Positions 29,922 to 40,714 are shown, counted from the stretch's first letter. The stretch is 64,000 nt of DNA from Actinomycetes bacterium (GCA_021850605.1 JAJZLQ010000046.1:1-64000); one strand, 5' to 3'. Numbers and translations are program-made. Notes: generated by a model not told the origin, from the sequence alone.

Positions 29922-30938
29922 TCAGTCCTGGAAACGAACCGCTACACGCCTGCCATTGGTGGGAAGGGGAAGAAGCTCCGCTTCAGCCACCACTGCGTCG
30001 CGCTCACCGGGGGAAAGCGATCTCCACGACTGCACGACAAGACTGGTTCCGGCGCGGCGCCAGGTACCGGTTATCTCTCCTTCGATCAGGAGAGCTCCCG
30101 GCCAAACTCTCGAGGTCCAGAGCTGCGCCCGCCTCATGCAGTCTTCGACGAGAAGTTCCCGGTCACGATCCCAGGCCAGAAAGTACGCATCGCCACTGGG
30201 AACTAGGCGCACCGGCGCCGGTCGAGACTCCTCCTCCGCAGCAGTAGCCACGTCCGGTCCAAGCATCCACGCCAGTCCGATCGGGGTCTCGACCGGCAGG
30301 AGCTGGTTGGAGAGCGCCCGGAAGGCCGCCTGGGCCGCGGCCACGCCGATGCCCGCCCAACGGCCGAACGACTCGGCGGTAGTCGGACCGAAGACCTGGA
30401 GATACCGTCGGGCCAACTCCAGCCTTGCCTCCCGCGGGTCCACGTCTGGCGGCGGAACGGTCCAGACGGCCGGGCATCCGGCCCCTTCCCAGCGTATGAG
30501 TACCGTGCCGGTCGCCGCCGCATAGCGCAGCGCATTGGGATTCACGCCCAGTCCCGCCCCCGCCTGGTCGTAGGGCATCGAGGTGCCGGCGAGGTGGCTC
30601 TCGAGCCGGGCGGCAAGCTCGGTCGCACGGGCAAAGCCCTTGGCATCATCGGGCATGGTTCCCAGGGAGAACACCGCAATGTCGTCCTTGGCCACGGCGT
30701 AGATGTTAAACCGCGGACCCCAAAGCTGCACTAGCCCCGGCTCCTCCCAAACGTCGCGCCTGGTTCCTTCCATGCGTGCGTGGATCGAGAGCATTGCCGC
30801 CCTCGGCATCGAATCCTGCAGCCCGGCGAAGGCAGCCACGCGCAACGAGTCCGCCGACGGCGGGAGGCGCTGGTCGAGCGCCCCGGCACGTCGGCGGTAA
30901 GACAATATCTGCGATCTGGAAAGGACCGGTGGATTCAT
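29922..30938 (-). CDS. Winged-helix DNA-binding protein (AlkZ/YcaQ-like, HTH_42 family)
   Basis: 'LSRSQILSYRRRAGALDQRLP', 'LQDSMPRAAMLSIHARM', 'VQLWGPRFNIYAVAKDDIAVFSLG', 'RRYLQVFGPTTAESFGRWAGI'. Confidence 0.75.
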   Translation of the reverse strand: MNPPVLSRSQILSYRRRAGALDQRLPPSADSLRVAAFAGLQDSMPRAAMLSIHARMEGTRRDVWEEPGLVQLWGPRFNIYAVAKDDIAVFSLGTMPDDAKGFARATELAARLESHLAGTSMPYDQAGAGLGVNPNALRYAAATGTVLIRWEGAGCPAVWTVPPPDVDPREARLELARRYLQVFGPTTAESFGRWAGIGVAAAQAAFRALSNQLLPVETPIGLAWMLGPDVATAAEEESRPAPVRLVPSGDAYFLAWDRDRELLVEDCMRRAQLWTSRVWPGALLIEGEITGTWRRAGTSLVVQSWRSLSPGERDAVVAEAELLPLPTNGRRVAVRFQD

Positions 30939-31000
30939 AGCGCGAATCTCCTTAGTCTCTCCGGGTCACCGAGCACTCCGGCCACGGCAGCCACGTCTGC

Positions 31001-32308
31001 TCAGCCCTGCAGCCAACTCAGCTCGGGACAATCACCCGTGACGTCGTGTATCTTCAGTTCCGGCCCGGAGAGCTCGACCACCGCGATCCATGGCCCCGCG
31101 GAACCGGCAGCGCTCTCGTGCTCCTCACGCAGGTGCCGGATGACGGCACCGAGCTTCTTGGAGGCGCCCTCGATCGACGCGCGCACGCCGCGGGCAACCG
31201 CCCGCTCGGCCATGGCCAAAGCACGCGGGTAGTCGGCGGGGGTGGCGATGCGCAGATGAAGCTGAGGAGCGCCCAGTGCACCGTGCTCGCCCTGCTCGTG
31301 AAGGTAGAGAGAGATGCGCTCGAATCCGAGTGAGAATCCGCAGGCCGGCGCCGGTCGTCCGAAGCGTCCGAGCATCTCGTCGTATCGGCCCCCGCCGCCG
31401 ATCGAGAAACCCAGCTCCGCAACACCGAGTTCGTAGATTGGCCCGGTGTAGTAGCCCATTCCACGGATCACCGTCGGATCGAAGACCAGCTTTGTCCCCG
31501 CCAAGGCCGAGCACCTGGCGAGGGATGCGATGGCCTCCATGTCGGTAACAACCGTTTCGGCAAGGCCGATCTCCTCAAACAGGCCCATCGGAAGGTCTTC
31601 GGAAGCCGAGCTCTCCTCCAGGAAGCGAGCCAGGCGGCCGGTTGACTGCTCGCCGAGTTCCATTTGGGCTATTTCGGCCCGCACGCCTTTTGGCCCAACT
31701 TTGTCCAGCTTGTCCAGGGCAATGAGGACCGCCGCGCCTGCCACGGCAGGCACGCCCGCCCAATCCAGGACCGAATCCAGGAAACGACGGTCATTGAAGC
31801 GCAGAATGGGGTTCCTAACCCCCAACTTGCCCGCCGCCTCCACCGAGACGGTTATCAGCTCCATCTCGGCGAGGACGCCGGGTTCACCGATGATGTCTAT
31901 GTCGCACTGCATGAACTGCCGAAAGCGTCCGCGCTGTGGACGTTCCGCCCTCCATACCGGACCAATCTGGATGGCGCGAAAAACGGGCGGCAGCTTGGGC
32001 TGGTTATGGGCCCAATAACGCGCGAGCGGAACAGTGAGGTCAAAACGCAGGCCGAGGTCCGCGAGCGTGTTCTCGTCCGCGCCGGCAAGGTCCAGCTTCT
32101 CGCCTCTTTTCAGAACCTTGAAGATGAGTTTCTCGTTCTCACCTCCGCCGGATCCTATGAGGCGCTCCAGGTTTTCCAGAGCCGGTGTCTCTATTCGCTG
32201 GAAGCCGCGGAGCGCGTATGTCTCCTGGATCACGCCCAGCATCCAGTCGCGCAACGCGGCCTCGATCGGAAGATAGTCCTTCATGCCGCGGGCAGGCGAC
32301 GTCTCCAT
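31001..32308 (-). CDS. hisS: Histidyl-tRNA synthetase
   Basis: 'RGMKDYLP', 'LRFDLTVPLARY', 'RGRFRQFMQCDIDIIGEP', 'DPTVIRGMGYYTGPIYEL', 'GGGGRYDEMLGRFG'. Confidence 0.9.
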   Translation of the reverse strand: METSPARGMKDYLPIEAALRDWMLGVIQETYALRGFQRIETPALENLERLIGSGGGENEKLIFKVLKRGEKLDLAGADENTLADLGLRFDLTVPLARYWAHNQPKLPPVFRAIQIGPVWRAERPQRGRFRQFMQCDIDIIGEPGVLAEMELITVSVEAAGKLGVRNPILRFNDRRFLDSVLDWAGVPAVAGAAVLIALDKLDKVGPKGVRAEIAQMELGEQSTGRLARFLEESSASEDLPMGLFEEIGLAETVVTDMEAIASLARCSALAGTKLVFDPTVIRGMGYYTGPIYELGVAELGFSIGGGGRYDEMLGRFGRPAPACGFSLGFERISLYLHEQGEHGALGAPQLHLRIATPADYPRALAMAERAVARGVRASIEGASKKLGAVIRHLREEHESAAGSAGPWIAVVELSGPELKIHDVTGDCPELSWLQG

Positions 32309-32397
32309 CCGCTCCAATCCGGCGCTCCTTGTCAAGCCAATCCTGATGCCAGGCTACCGGAGGCCGACGCGGGGCTCACGCCGAACGCGAGGTGGAA

Positions 32398-32916
32398 CTA
32401 ATAGCCCCCGTAGGACGATCCGCCCGACGAAGTCGAAGAAGAAGGCTTGACAGGAGTACCTCCCGGTCCCAGGACGTACCAAAGGCCACCAAAGGCATTG
32501 ATCCCCTCACCGGCCACGGCGCCGGACGAGGTGTCGCCGGCGTAGGTGTAAAGCGGATGGCCATCGTATGTCAGCTGGGTGCCGCTGCCCCGGGGGATCG
32601 AGCCGATCAATGACGACTTGGCTCCCACCCCGGCCACCACGTGGTTGCCGCTCACCGGCGGCCAGAGCCCGGCGCAGCTGCCGTTGCACTTCGAAGCGGT
32701 CGGCGAGTCGGCGGTAAACATGTACAGCGTCTGGCCACTCGAGAGGGCAAGCACCTTTCCGTACTTGCTGGACTCAACGGTCAGTTTGGCTCCCGACCCC
32801 GTGGCAGCGCCACCGGCGGAACTGCTGGTTGAAGCTGACGCTCCATACCCGCAGGCCGCAAGCCCTGCGGCACTGGCGAGAAAGAAGACGGCCGTGCGAA
32901 AGCGTCGCGTGCCCAT
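32398..32916 (-). CDS. Lipoprotein with COG4315-type secreted repeats
   Basis: Lipobox 'AGLAAC'; 'GKVLALSSGQTLYMFTADSPTASKCNGSCAGLWPPV...QLTYDGHPLYTYAGDTSSGAVAGEGINAFGGLWYVL'. Confidence 0.85.
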   Translation of the reverse strand: MGTRRFRTAVFFLASAAGLAACGYGASASTSSSAGGAATGSGAKLTVESSKYGKVLALSSGQTLYMFTADSPTASKCNGSCAGLWPPVSGNHVVAGVGAKSSLIGSIPRGSGTQLTYDGHPLYTYAGDTSSGAVAGEGINAFGGLWYVLGPGGTPVKPSSSTSSGGSSYGGY

Positions 32917-33110
32917 CGCACCCCCTTATGTTGCAAACAAGGCGCTCCCGACTGGCGCCAACCCCCACTCTGCCCCTACGGGTGGGCTATGTGGGGTCGC
33001 TACGCCAAATCCATGATCCCGCGAATTCTTATTAAACATGATCGGATTAGTCGGGTTTAGTCTCCAGGGGCCGTAGAATTTTCTCCGGACAACATTTCGA
33101 GGGGCTGGCC

Positions 33111-33623
33111 ATGGACACCAAGCAGATATTTGAAGACAAGAGCGTCCGGCGCGGGGGGCGCTTCTTCACATTCCCCGACCCGGTGGACGAAGTGGCGGCC
33201 AGAACCGTGGCCGCAGGTGTGGTGCTACAGGTGGTCCTGCTCTTGGCCACACACAATCGCCTGATCTTCGTACCGCTCTGCTACGGCTTCCTTGTCCGGG
33301 TAATGGCCGGACCCAAGATCTCTCCACTCGGGCTTCTGGCTACCAAGGTTGTAGCCCCAAGATTGTCCGCCCACTCCAAGCCGGTGCCGGGCAAGCCCAA
33401 GCGCTTTGCGCAGGGAATCGGAGTGGTCATGTCGTTGGCTGCGGCCACCCTTTCGCTGCTCTTCTCCTCCTTCGTACCCGCGGCGATCGTGCTGGCGTTC
33501 CTCGGAGTAGCCGCCACGCTCGAGTCAGCCCTCGGCTTCTGCCTCGGTTGCAAGATGTTTGGCTGGCTCTTCCGCCTGGGCCTGGTCAGCTATGACGACT
33601 GCCCCACCTGCGTGATTCGATAG
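33111..33623 (+). CDS. DUF4395-family membrane protein
   Basis: 'VDEVAARTVAAGVVLQVVLL...YGFLVRVMAGPKISPLGLLATKVV...GFCLGCKMFGWL'. Confidence 0.8.
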   Translation: MDTKQIFEDKSVRRGGRFFTFPDPVDEVAARTVAAGVVLQVVLLLATHNRLIFVPLCYGFLVRVMAGPKISPLGLLATKVVAPRLSAHSKPVPGKPKRFAQGIGVVMSLAAATLSLLFSSFVPAAIVLAFLGVAATLESALGFCLGCKMFGWLFRLGLVSYDDCPTCVIR

Positions 33624-33671
33624 CCGAAAAGCGGGAGTAGCGAGGTTTTCCCGCCGGCGTAGGATGGGCTC

Positions 33672-35390
33672 ATGTCCAGATCACCCGCGACTGCCAGCGC
33701 TCTGGCCGCCGCCCGCGGCGACGCTCCTTGCGACCTGCTCTTGACGGGCGGAAAGATATTCTCCACCGCCACCCGGGAATGGATCAAGGCCGACCTGGCC
33801 ATCACCGACGGGATTGTCGTGGGGTGGGGTGCTCGCGAGGCCCGCGAGATAATAGACGTCACCGACATGTATCTGGTGCCCGGCTTCATCGATGCCCACA
33901 TGCACCTGGAGTCCACCAAGCTCTGGGTGGACGAGTTCGTGCGCTCCGTGCTCCCTCTCGGGACGACCGCGGTGGTGGCGGATCCCCACGAGATCGCCAA
34001 CGTCTTCGGGGTCCCGGGGGTTCGCGCCCTCGTGGAAGCCGCCTCAGGGCTACCTTTCAGCTTTAACATCGTCGCGTCCTCTTGCGTCCCCGCCTCGCCC
34101 TTCGAATCGCCCGGCGCAGAGCTCGGTCCAAAGGCGGTCCGAACCGTCATTGAGGAGCTCGGCGCCATCGGTGTCGCCGAGGTGATGAACTACCCGGGGG
34201 CGATCGCCGGGGACGCCGGCGTCGCCGCCAAGATCGCCACCGCCGGCTGGCGCCGCGTCGACGGACACGCACCCGGAGTGACGGGCAGGCAGCTGGACGC
34301 CTACCTGGCCGCCGGCATCGAGTCCGACCACGAGTGCACCACTTTCGAGGAGGCGCACGAAAAACGCCGGAAGGGCATGTGGATCTTCATCCGGGAGGGC
34401 TCCGCCAGCCGCAACCTTCTAGACCTGATCAAGACGGTGCTTATCGGTGGGGTCGACCGTGTCGCTCTCTGTACCGACGACCGTGAACCTTCCACGCTGC
34501 TCGGCAAGGGGCACATCAACGACTGCGTCCGAATGGCGGTGGCGGCAGGTGTCAGTGCCGAGGATGCCATTGTCCTCGCCACCTCCAACCCCGCTCAATA
34601 CCACAACCTCTTCGACCTGGGCTCACTGGGGCCCGGCTACCAGGCCGACGTCCAGGTACTCGGCAATCTGGTCGATTTTCGCCCCGCGCTAGTGTTCCGG
34701 CGGGGCGTGCTGGTCGCCCGGGATGGACACCTCGGGCCCGGCACGGTTCCCGACCGCCCCGCTCCGGAATGGATGCACAGCAGCATCCACCTCGAGGGCG
34801 AGATTCGGCCGGCTGAGCTCGAAATCTCCATTGACGCCGCCAGCAACTACCGGGTCATCGAAGTGATTGAAGGCTCGCTTTCGACGCGCGACCTGCGGCT
34901 GAGTGGCCGAGAACTGGCCGGCTGTGCCCGAATCGCCGTGGCCGAACGTCACCGACGCACCGGCAGGATCGGATTGGGCCTGGTGCGAGGCTTCGGCCTG
35001 ACCCGCGGAGCAATCGCCTCCACGGTCGCCCACGACGCCCACAACTTGATGCTGGTTGGGGCGATGGACGCGGGAGGCGCTCGCGATATGGCCGTCGCGG
35101 CGGATGCCTTGGCCAAGGCAGGTGGCGGTCAGGTGGCGGTGCTGGACGGCGAGGTCCTGGCGCTGGTTCCCCTGCCTATTGGCGGCCTAATGTCCACCGC
35201 CGCAGCTCCACGTGTTGCCGAGCAGCTGGAAGACCTGGAGAGAGCCGCGAGGGAGCAGCTGGGAATCACCCATTCCGCCCCTTTTATGACCCTTTCGTTT
35301 CTCGGGCTTTCCGTCATACCCGAGCTGCGCATTACCGACCTCGGCCTGGTGGACGTAGTGCGTTTCGAGGTGACCTCGCTCACCAGCTGA
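33672..35390 (+). CDS. ade: Adenine deaminase
   Basis: 'LVPGFIDAHMHLESTKL', 'TTAVVADPHEIANVFG', 'CTDDREPSTLLGKGHIND', 'VAHDAHNLMLVGA'. Confidence 0.95.
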   Translation: MSRSPATASALAAARGDAPCDLLLTGGKIFSTATREWIKADLAITDGIVVGWGAREAREIIDVTDMYLVPGFIDAHMHLESTKLWVDEFVRSVLPLGTTAVVADPHEIANVFGVPGVRALVEAASGLPFSFNIVASSCVPASPFESPGAELGPKAVRTVIEELGAIGVAEVMNYPGAIAGDAGVAAKIATAGWRRVDGHAPGVTGRQLDAYLAAGIESDHECTTFEEAHEKRRKGMWIFIREGSASRNLLDLIKTVLIGGVDRVALCTDDREPSTLLGKGHINDCVRMAVAAGVSAEDAIVLATSNPAQYHNLFDLGSLGPGYQADVQVLGNLVDFRPALVFRRGVLVARDGHLGPGTVPDRPAPEWMHSSIHLEGEIRPAELEISIDAASNYRVIEVIEGSLSTRDLRLSGRELAGCARIAVAERHRRTGRIGLGLVRGFGLTRGAIASTVAHDAHNLMLVGAMDAGGARDMAVAADALAKAGGGQVAVLDGEVLALVPLPIGGLMSTAAAPRVAEQLEDLERAAREQLGITHSAPFMTLSFLGLSVIPELRITDLGLVDVVRFEVTSLTS

Positions 35391-35444
35391 AGGTCCTCAC
35401 CTCGTCCCGCCAATGCGGCAATGCTAGAGTCGGGTCAGTAAAGT

Positions 35445-36668
35445 TTGGAAGCAAACCGATCTCGGGTCGGTACCGGGACCAAAGGAGTAGCTATGGCGAA
35501 TGCCGTAATTGTCGACGTGGTGCGCACGCCCGGCGGGAAGCGCAATGGGAAACTATCCGGATGGCATCCGGTGGACATGGCCGCCGAGGTGCTGTCCGCG
35601 TTGGTGACCAGGAACGACCTTGATCCTGCCCTGGTTGAAGACGTAATCATGGGATGCGTCATGCAGGTGGGCGCGCAATCGGTGAACGTGGCGCGCAATG
35701 CCGTCCTCGCCGCGGGTTTCCCTGAGTCGGTATGCGGCACCAGCATCGACCGCCAGTGCGGCTCGTCGCAGCAGGCGGCCGCCTTCGCGGCCCAGGCGAT
35801 CATGGCGGGATTCCACGACGTAGTCATCGCCGCGGGCGTGGAGGCCATGACCCAGGTCCCAATGGGCTCAGCCGCCGCCAACGGCCCCGGAGTACCCTTC
35901 GGTCCTCGCGTCGCCGAGCGCTACCGAGAGGTGGGCGGGCTGGTGAATCAGGGCATCTCAGCAGAGATGATCGCAGACCAGTGGAACCTCTCCCGGGAGG
36001 AACTCGACCGATACGGCCTACGCAGCCAGCAGTTGGCCGCTAAGGCGCGGGACGAGGGACGCTTCGAGCGCGAGATCGTTCCCATGGCCGTCAAGGGGCC
36101 GGAGGGTGCCGAGACCGGCGAGATCCTGACCGCCGACGAAGGTATCCGCGAGACCTCCCTGGAAGCGCTGGCCAATCTGCGCCCCGCATTCAAGGAGGGT
36201 GGCAAGGTCACGGCCGGCAACTCCTCCCAGATCACCGACGGCGCCTCTGCAGCGCTCATCATGAGCGAGGAGATGGCAAACCGGCTTGGCCTCACGCCAA
36301 GGGCGAGGTTCGTGAGCTTCTCGCTAGCCGGCGTGGACCCGGTCACCATGCTCACCGGACCCATTCCCGCCACCCGGAAAGTGCTCGAGCGGTCCAAGAT
36401 GTCCATCTCCGACATAGACCTGGTCGAGATCAACGAGGCCTTCGCCTCAGTCGTTCTGGCCTGGGAGAAGGAGCTGCATCCGGACATGGACCGTGTGAAC
36501 GTGAACGGCGGGGCCATCGCACTTGGCCACCCGCTCGGCGCCTCGGGTACGAAGCTTCTTGCGACCCTTCTCTGCGAACTCGAGCGCTCCGGGGGCCGTT
36601 ACGGCCTTCAGACCATGTGCGAGGGCGGCGGCATGGCCAACGCGACCATCATCGAGCGTCTGGGCTAA
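35445..36668 (+). CDS. Acetyl-CoA acetyltransferase (thiolase)
   Basis: 'SVCGTSIDRQCGSSQQAAAFAAQ', 'NVNGGAIALGHPLGASG', 'TMCEGGGMANATI'. Confidence 0.95.
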   Translation: MEANRSRVGTGTKGVAMANAVIVDVVRTPGGKRNGKLSGWHPVDMAAEVLSALVTRNDLDPALVEDVIMGCVMQVGAQSVNVARNAVLAAGFPESVCGTSIDRQCGSSQQAAAFAAQAIMAGFHDVVIAAGVEAMTQVPMGSAAANGPGVPFGPRVAERYREVGGLVNQGISAEMIADQWNLSREELDRYGLRSQQLAAKARDEGRFEREIVPMAVKGPEGAETGEILTADEGIRETSLEALANLRPAFKEGGKVTAGNSSQITDGASAALIMSEEMANRLGLTPRARFVSFSLAGVDPVTMLTGPIPATRKVLERSKMSISDIDLVEINEAFASVVLAWEKELHPDMDRVNVNGGAIALGHPLGASGTKLLATLLCELERSGGRYGLQTMCEGGGMANATIIERLG

Positions 36669-36695
36669 CGAACCAAGCACGAAGCTGGAACTTAC

Positions 36696-36731
36696 CGAAG
36701 GGCGCCCGCTCGGCAGGGGGGGCGCCCTTCG
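36696..36731 (+). terminator. Strong hairpin terminator after thiolase
   Basis: Perfect 12-bp arms CGAAGGGCGCCC / GGGCGCCCTTCG with 12-nt loop, 28 nt after the stop codon; no T-run. Confidence 0.75.
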
Positions 36732-36777
36732 CCATTCATGTCCGACCCACGTGGCCGCCCAGAGGTTACCTCGGGGC

Positions 36778-37923
36778 CTAGGCGAAAAGGGATTCCCCGG
36801 TCAAGGTGGCGGGACGGCAGCTGGAAGGGATGGCAAACTGGGCAATACCGGTCCCGTCGGAAGCGGTCCCGAACACGTAGAAATACACCCCGCCCAGACC
36901 ACCAAGACGCCCCGTCGCCCCAAGGTCCCCGTAAAAGGATGCCCAGGGCTTTCCGGTGAGAGGATCGCCGCAGTAGTTTTGACCAGGTCCACCACCCTGC
37001 TGGGAGATCCATAGGACTCCGGAGAGGACCCACGCCCTAATACCATTGGATCCCTCGACCAGGGTCGAGTGCCGGACCTCCATCGAAGGCAGCTGCACGC
37101 TCTCCACGTATCCCATGTTTCCTGTCGGCTCCGACACCCACATCAGTTGGTCAACAATGTCGCTGACAAAGGGGGTGGCGACACCGTAGAAGGATTGCGT
37201 GCTCTGGGCGATCACACTTCCAGTCCGCCCGCTTCGCAGCTGCACTCCTCCCACGCCGCCGGGGCCGGCCCACCCCACCGCAAGCTCGGTCGCCGCGGGG
37301 TCGTGTCCGAGGGAGGAGGAAACCGCCTGGCCCGCAATCGGGTAGCTGGCCTCCATGCCTCCGTTGGGAAGCGCGAGGCGCGTAAGGGTCTTTCCGCCCG
37401 CGACCCAGAGCGAGCCTGACGCCGTGGCGATGGAGGGCGCAAATCCTGACGGCCCGACGTCAACGGGCTCCGTGCCAAGCAGGGCGAGCGTGTTGGGATT
37501 GCGGCGCTCCAGCAAACCGCCTTGTCGCGTCGTCTCAGCGACCCAGAGCGAACCTCCTGCCTCGAGGGCTTGGTGAAATGCACCGGCCAACTGCACGGTG
37601 GAGTAGAGTCCACCCGTTTGTGGATCGAGCACCGAGAGGAGGTTGGGTTGGGAGTACTTCCATCCCCTGTGGTTCCAGGCAAGGTAGGTGTGGCCCGCGG
37701 TGACGGCCAGGCCCTGGCCGATAATGCCGTTCCAAGTGCGAACCGGCCCGCCGCCGGAAGGGGCCGTGGTCACCGGGAGGCTGGTCGCTGAGTCGGTACC
37801 CGTTGGCGGGCTTGCACCGCCGCTCGCGCAGGCCGCGGCAAACAGGGCAAGCATGGCGACGCCGGCGGCCGTTCGCGCCCAGCGCCCGGCCCGCGACGAG
37901 CCGCCTGTCTGACCGGAGAACAT
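36778..37923 (-). CDS. Putative secreted lipoprotein (beta-propeller-like)
   Basis: Lipobox 'LFAAAC'; repeated 'GSLWVAETT/GSLWVAGGKT/LMWVSEPT/VLWISQQGG' blade-like segments. Confidence 0.65.
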   Translation of the reverse strand: MFSGQTGGSSRAGRWARTAAGVAMLALFAAACASGGASPPTGTDSATSLPVTTAPSGGGPVRTWNGIIGQGLAVTAGHTYLAWNHRGWKYSQPNLLSVLDPQTGGLYSTVQLAGAFHQALEAGGSLWVAETTRQGGLLERRNPNTLALLGTEPVDVGPSGFAPSIATASGSLWVAGGKTLTRLALPNGGMEASYPIAGQAVSSSLGHDPAATELAVGWAGPGGVGGVQLRSGRTGSVIAQSTQSFYGVATPFVSDIVDQLMWVSEPTGNMGYVESVQLPSMEVRHSTLVEGSNGIRAWVLSGVLWISQQGGGPGQNYCGDPLTGKPWASFYGDLGATGRLGGLGGVYFYVFGTASDGTGIAQFAIPSSCRPATLTGESLFA

Positions 37924-38184
37924 CTCCCACAGCCTTGCACAGAACCCTGGGGTCTGGAAAGTGGCCGTCACGGGGCTCTGCCCGCCCCCCGGGGTTGCAC
38001 CCGGGTGTATCCGCTGCAGCCGCGGGCGGCGTACTGCGCAAGTGACTAACTCTGCGCCGCCAATGCCATCGCCGCGGTCGGAAGTGACCTGGGGCCGCGC
38101 GCGTGCCTGGCCAGGCTGAAATGAACTAGACGCCGCTTTGGATCGTCGATGAAGGAGAGCCGAGGCGCTCCATGACCTCGCGCG

Positions 38185-40305
38185 TCAAAGGTGGTTCAGT
38201 AAATACTCCGCGCGCCGGCGCGCAATCTCGCGCAACGTCTCGAATCCTCGCGGCGAGTGGCGGGAGCCGGGAAGCAGCATGAGGTCCACCTGTTTGCTCT
38301 CGCGTGTGGCCGCCTCGAGAAACCGTGCGGTATTCCTGAAGTGCACGTTCTCGTCAGCCAAGCCATGGATTACGAGCAGCTTGCCCGTCAGCGACCCGGC
38401 CGCTCGCGCCAGGTCGGAGCTGTCGTAGGCGTCGGCGCCCTCTGTCGGCATCCCCAGGTAGCGCTCCGTGTAGGCGGTGTCATAATAACGGAAATCCACC
38501 ACCGGCGCCCCGGCTACGCCGACCTTGAAGGTCTCCGGCGCCCCGGTGAGTGCGCGAATGGTCATGAAGCCGCCATAGCTCCAACCGTAGATGCCGATCC
38601 GAGCCGGGTCGACCTGGTGATTCTCGATCATGTATCTCACGGCGAGCAACTGGTCTTCGAGTTCGGCGGAGCCAAAGCGCCGGTTCAGATGCGCTTCGAA
38701 GGGCTTACCTCTGGCCGCGCTGCCACGATTGTCGAGCTTGACGACCACGACGCCTTGCGAGGCGAGGTGCTGAGCCACCAGATCGGCGGTCAAGAGCTCC
38801 CAGGAGTCGTTGACCAGCTGGGCGTGTGGCCCGCCATATACGCTGACCACCCCCGGCCGGAGTGCCGGTCCCGCGCTCGTGGGAAGGTATACGGCTCCGT
38901 GGAGAGTCTCCCCTGTCGCGGCGGTGAGAGTGAAAAGCTTGGGGGGAACAAGGCCGAGGTCCTCCGCAGTCGGAGGTGCCGCGCCGATTCGGCGCACGGC
39001 TCCTCCGGCCAGGCGCAGCTCGCTACTGGCACCGGCGGTGCGGTTCGACCATTGGTCCAGGACGTGGATCCCGGTGGGATCCACGAGTGCGTCATGCATC
39101 CCCGGGGTTTCGGTCACGCGCCGCATCGAGCCCTGATCGAGATCGAGCCTGTACAGGTGGCGTTCGAGCGGGCCGGCTTCGGTCGCCATAAAAAAAGCCG
39201 CGCGGCTTTCCGGCAGGGCGGCAACGATCCTCGTCACCGTCCAGTCCCCCAACTCGTACAGCTTTACTCCCCCGGATGCTGCTATCTCACATAGTTGGGC
39301 AAAACCACTGCGTTCGGTGGTGGTGAGAAGGGACTCCTCGCCCATGGCGATCGCGCCGGCCGGAAGATTCACCCAGGGATCGCACCGCTCCTCATGGATT
39401 AGCGAGAGGGTCTCGTGCTTGAGGTCGTAACGCCACCACCTGAGATGCTGCTGGAGCCGGTCCAAGGTCACGGCCACCAGGTGCAGGTTTCCGAGCCAGA
39501 GCACCTTGGCAAGGTAGAACTCGTTCTCCTCGGGAAGCGGCACCCATGCCAGAGCACCGCCGCCGATCCCGGTTACACACAGCCTGACTTTGGCGTTTGC
39601 TCCGCCTGCAAACGGGTAGCGGTGCCGCTCCAAAGTCCAGTCATCGCCGCCCATATGGACCAACGGGAACTCCGGCACCGCGGACTCGTCCACTTCGGTG
39701 AAGGCCACGTGTGAGCCGTCGGGGGAGATCCAGAAGCCGTCCAGCCGATCCAACTCCTCCTGGGCGACATACTCGGCGACGCCGTAGACGGCCATGGGCG
39801 CCGAGTTGGCAAGCAGCAGCTTGCGACGGTGAGAGCCCAGGTCGATGCTCCAGAGCCCCTCGTCGTTGGCGGCCACCGCCTTGCGCCCCCCGGGCGCGAC
39901 CGCAAAGGCGGAGAAGTGGTCGCCGGAAAAGTCGGCTATCACATGGCTACAGGTGGCATCAAGAACGGAAAAACTCCCACCGCGGTTGAGGACGACCAAC
40001 GTGGATCCGTCGGAGGCCGTTTCCAGATCAAATCCGGAAATTCCTCCCCAGGTCATACGCAGTCGCTCGCGGCGCAGCTCCTCCTCCAGCGTCAGATCAG
40101 GTTGCTCCTCGCCCGCCGCGGCGATCAGCTCCTCCTCGCCGGTGGAGCAGTTGATACGCTTCAGGCTCAACTCCGCGCCCCGCTCCGGCCAGAGAAAGTA
40201 AAGGTATCCGCCATCGGCAGTGAAGCTTGGGGAGACGGCGCGCGTAAACCCGGGTATCGGGCGGGCTGCTATCGCCTCGGGGCTGAGTCTTATCTTCTCG
40301 TACAC
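38185..40305 (-). CDS. S9 family prolyl oligopeptidase / DPP-IV-like peptidase
   Basis: 'VSVYGGPHAQLVNDSW', nucleophile 'IGIYGWSYGGFMTIRAL', 'LLVIHGLADENVHF', 'LPGSRHSPRG'. Confidence 0.93.
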   Translation of the reverse strand: MYEKIRLSPEAIAARPIPGFTRAVSPSFTADGGYLYFLWPERGAELSLKRINCSTGEEELIAAAGEEQPDLTLEEELRRERLRMTWGGISGFDLETASDGSTLVVLNRGGSFSVLDATCSHVIADFSGDHFSAFAVAPGGRKAVAANDEGLWSIDLGSHRRKLLLANSAPMAVYGVAEYVAQEELDRLDGFWISPDGSHVAFTEVDESAVPEFPLVHMGGDDWTLERHRYPFAGGANAKVRLCVTGIGGGALAWVPLPEENEFYLAKVLWLGNLHLVAVTLDRLQQHLRWWRYDLKHETLSLIHEERCDPWVNLPAGAIAMGEESLLTTTERSGFAQLCEIAASGGVKLYELGDWTVTRIVAALPESRAAFFMATEAGPLERHLYRLDLDQGSMRRVTETPGMHDALVDPTGIHVLDQWSNRTAGASSELRLAGGAVRRIGAAPPTAEDLGLVPPKLFTLTAATGETLHGAVYLPTSAGPALRPGVVSVYGGPHAQLVNDSWELLTADLVAQHLASQGVVVVKLDNRGSAARGKPFEAHLNRRFGSAELEDQLLAVRYMIENHQVDPARIGIYGWSYGGFMTIRALTGAPETFKVGVAGAPVVDFRYYDTAYTERYLGMPTEGADAYDSSDLARAAGSLTGKLLVIHGLADENVHFRNTARFLEAATRESKQVDLMLLPGSRHSPRGFETLREIARRRAEYLLNHL

Positions 40306-40420
40306 GTCAACAACCTAATGCCGTAAAGCGGCGCCCCCTTGGGCCGATCAAGCGGGCCCGGTCACCCGGGTCCCATTCACACGGGAAAGCTACGGGCTCG
40401 CAGGTTTTGCCGGGTGGTGA

Positions 40421-40714
40421 TCAGCGGTAGCGAGTGGCGACCAGGAACCCTCCTGCCATGAGAGCCAGGCCGAGCAGGAGATACCAGTTGGACGCCCCAC
40501 CGGGAAGTACCGTCAGATAGTTGAGCAGGATGACGAGGATGCCCAGGCCGAGCAGCGCCAAGAGTACCACCGCCACCCAAGGCCGCGACTTCTTCTTGGA
40601 GATCGGCACCGGCGGGGTGTAGCGCTTGGAGGCCCTCACGTTACGGCCGGCCCCCTTGGACCTGGAGCCGGTTCCAGGATGCAACCTCATGGACGTCTTC
40701 TTCGAGCGCGCCAT
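40421..40714 (-). CDS. crgA: Cell division protein CrgA
   Basis: Small protein with two TMs, 'MARSKK...NVRASKRYTPPVPISKKKSRPWVAVVLLALLGLGILVILLNYLTVLPGGASNWYLLLGLALMAGGFLVATRYR', next to trpG and pknB. Confidence 0.9.
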   Translation of the reverse strand: MARSKKTSMRLHPGTGSRSKGAGRNVRASKRYTPPVPISKKKSRPWVAVVLLALLGLGILVILLNYLTVLPGGASNWYLLLGLALMAGGFLVATRYR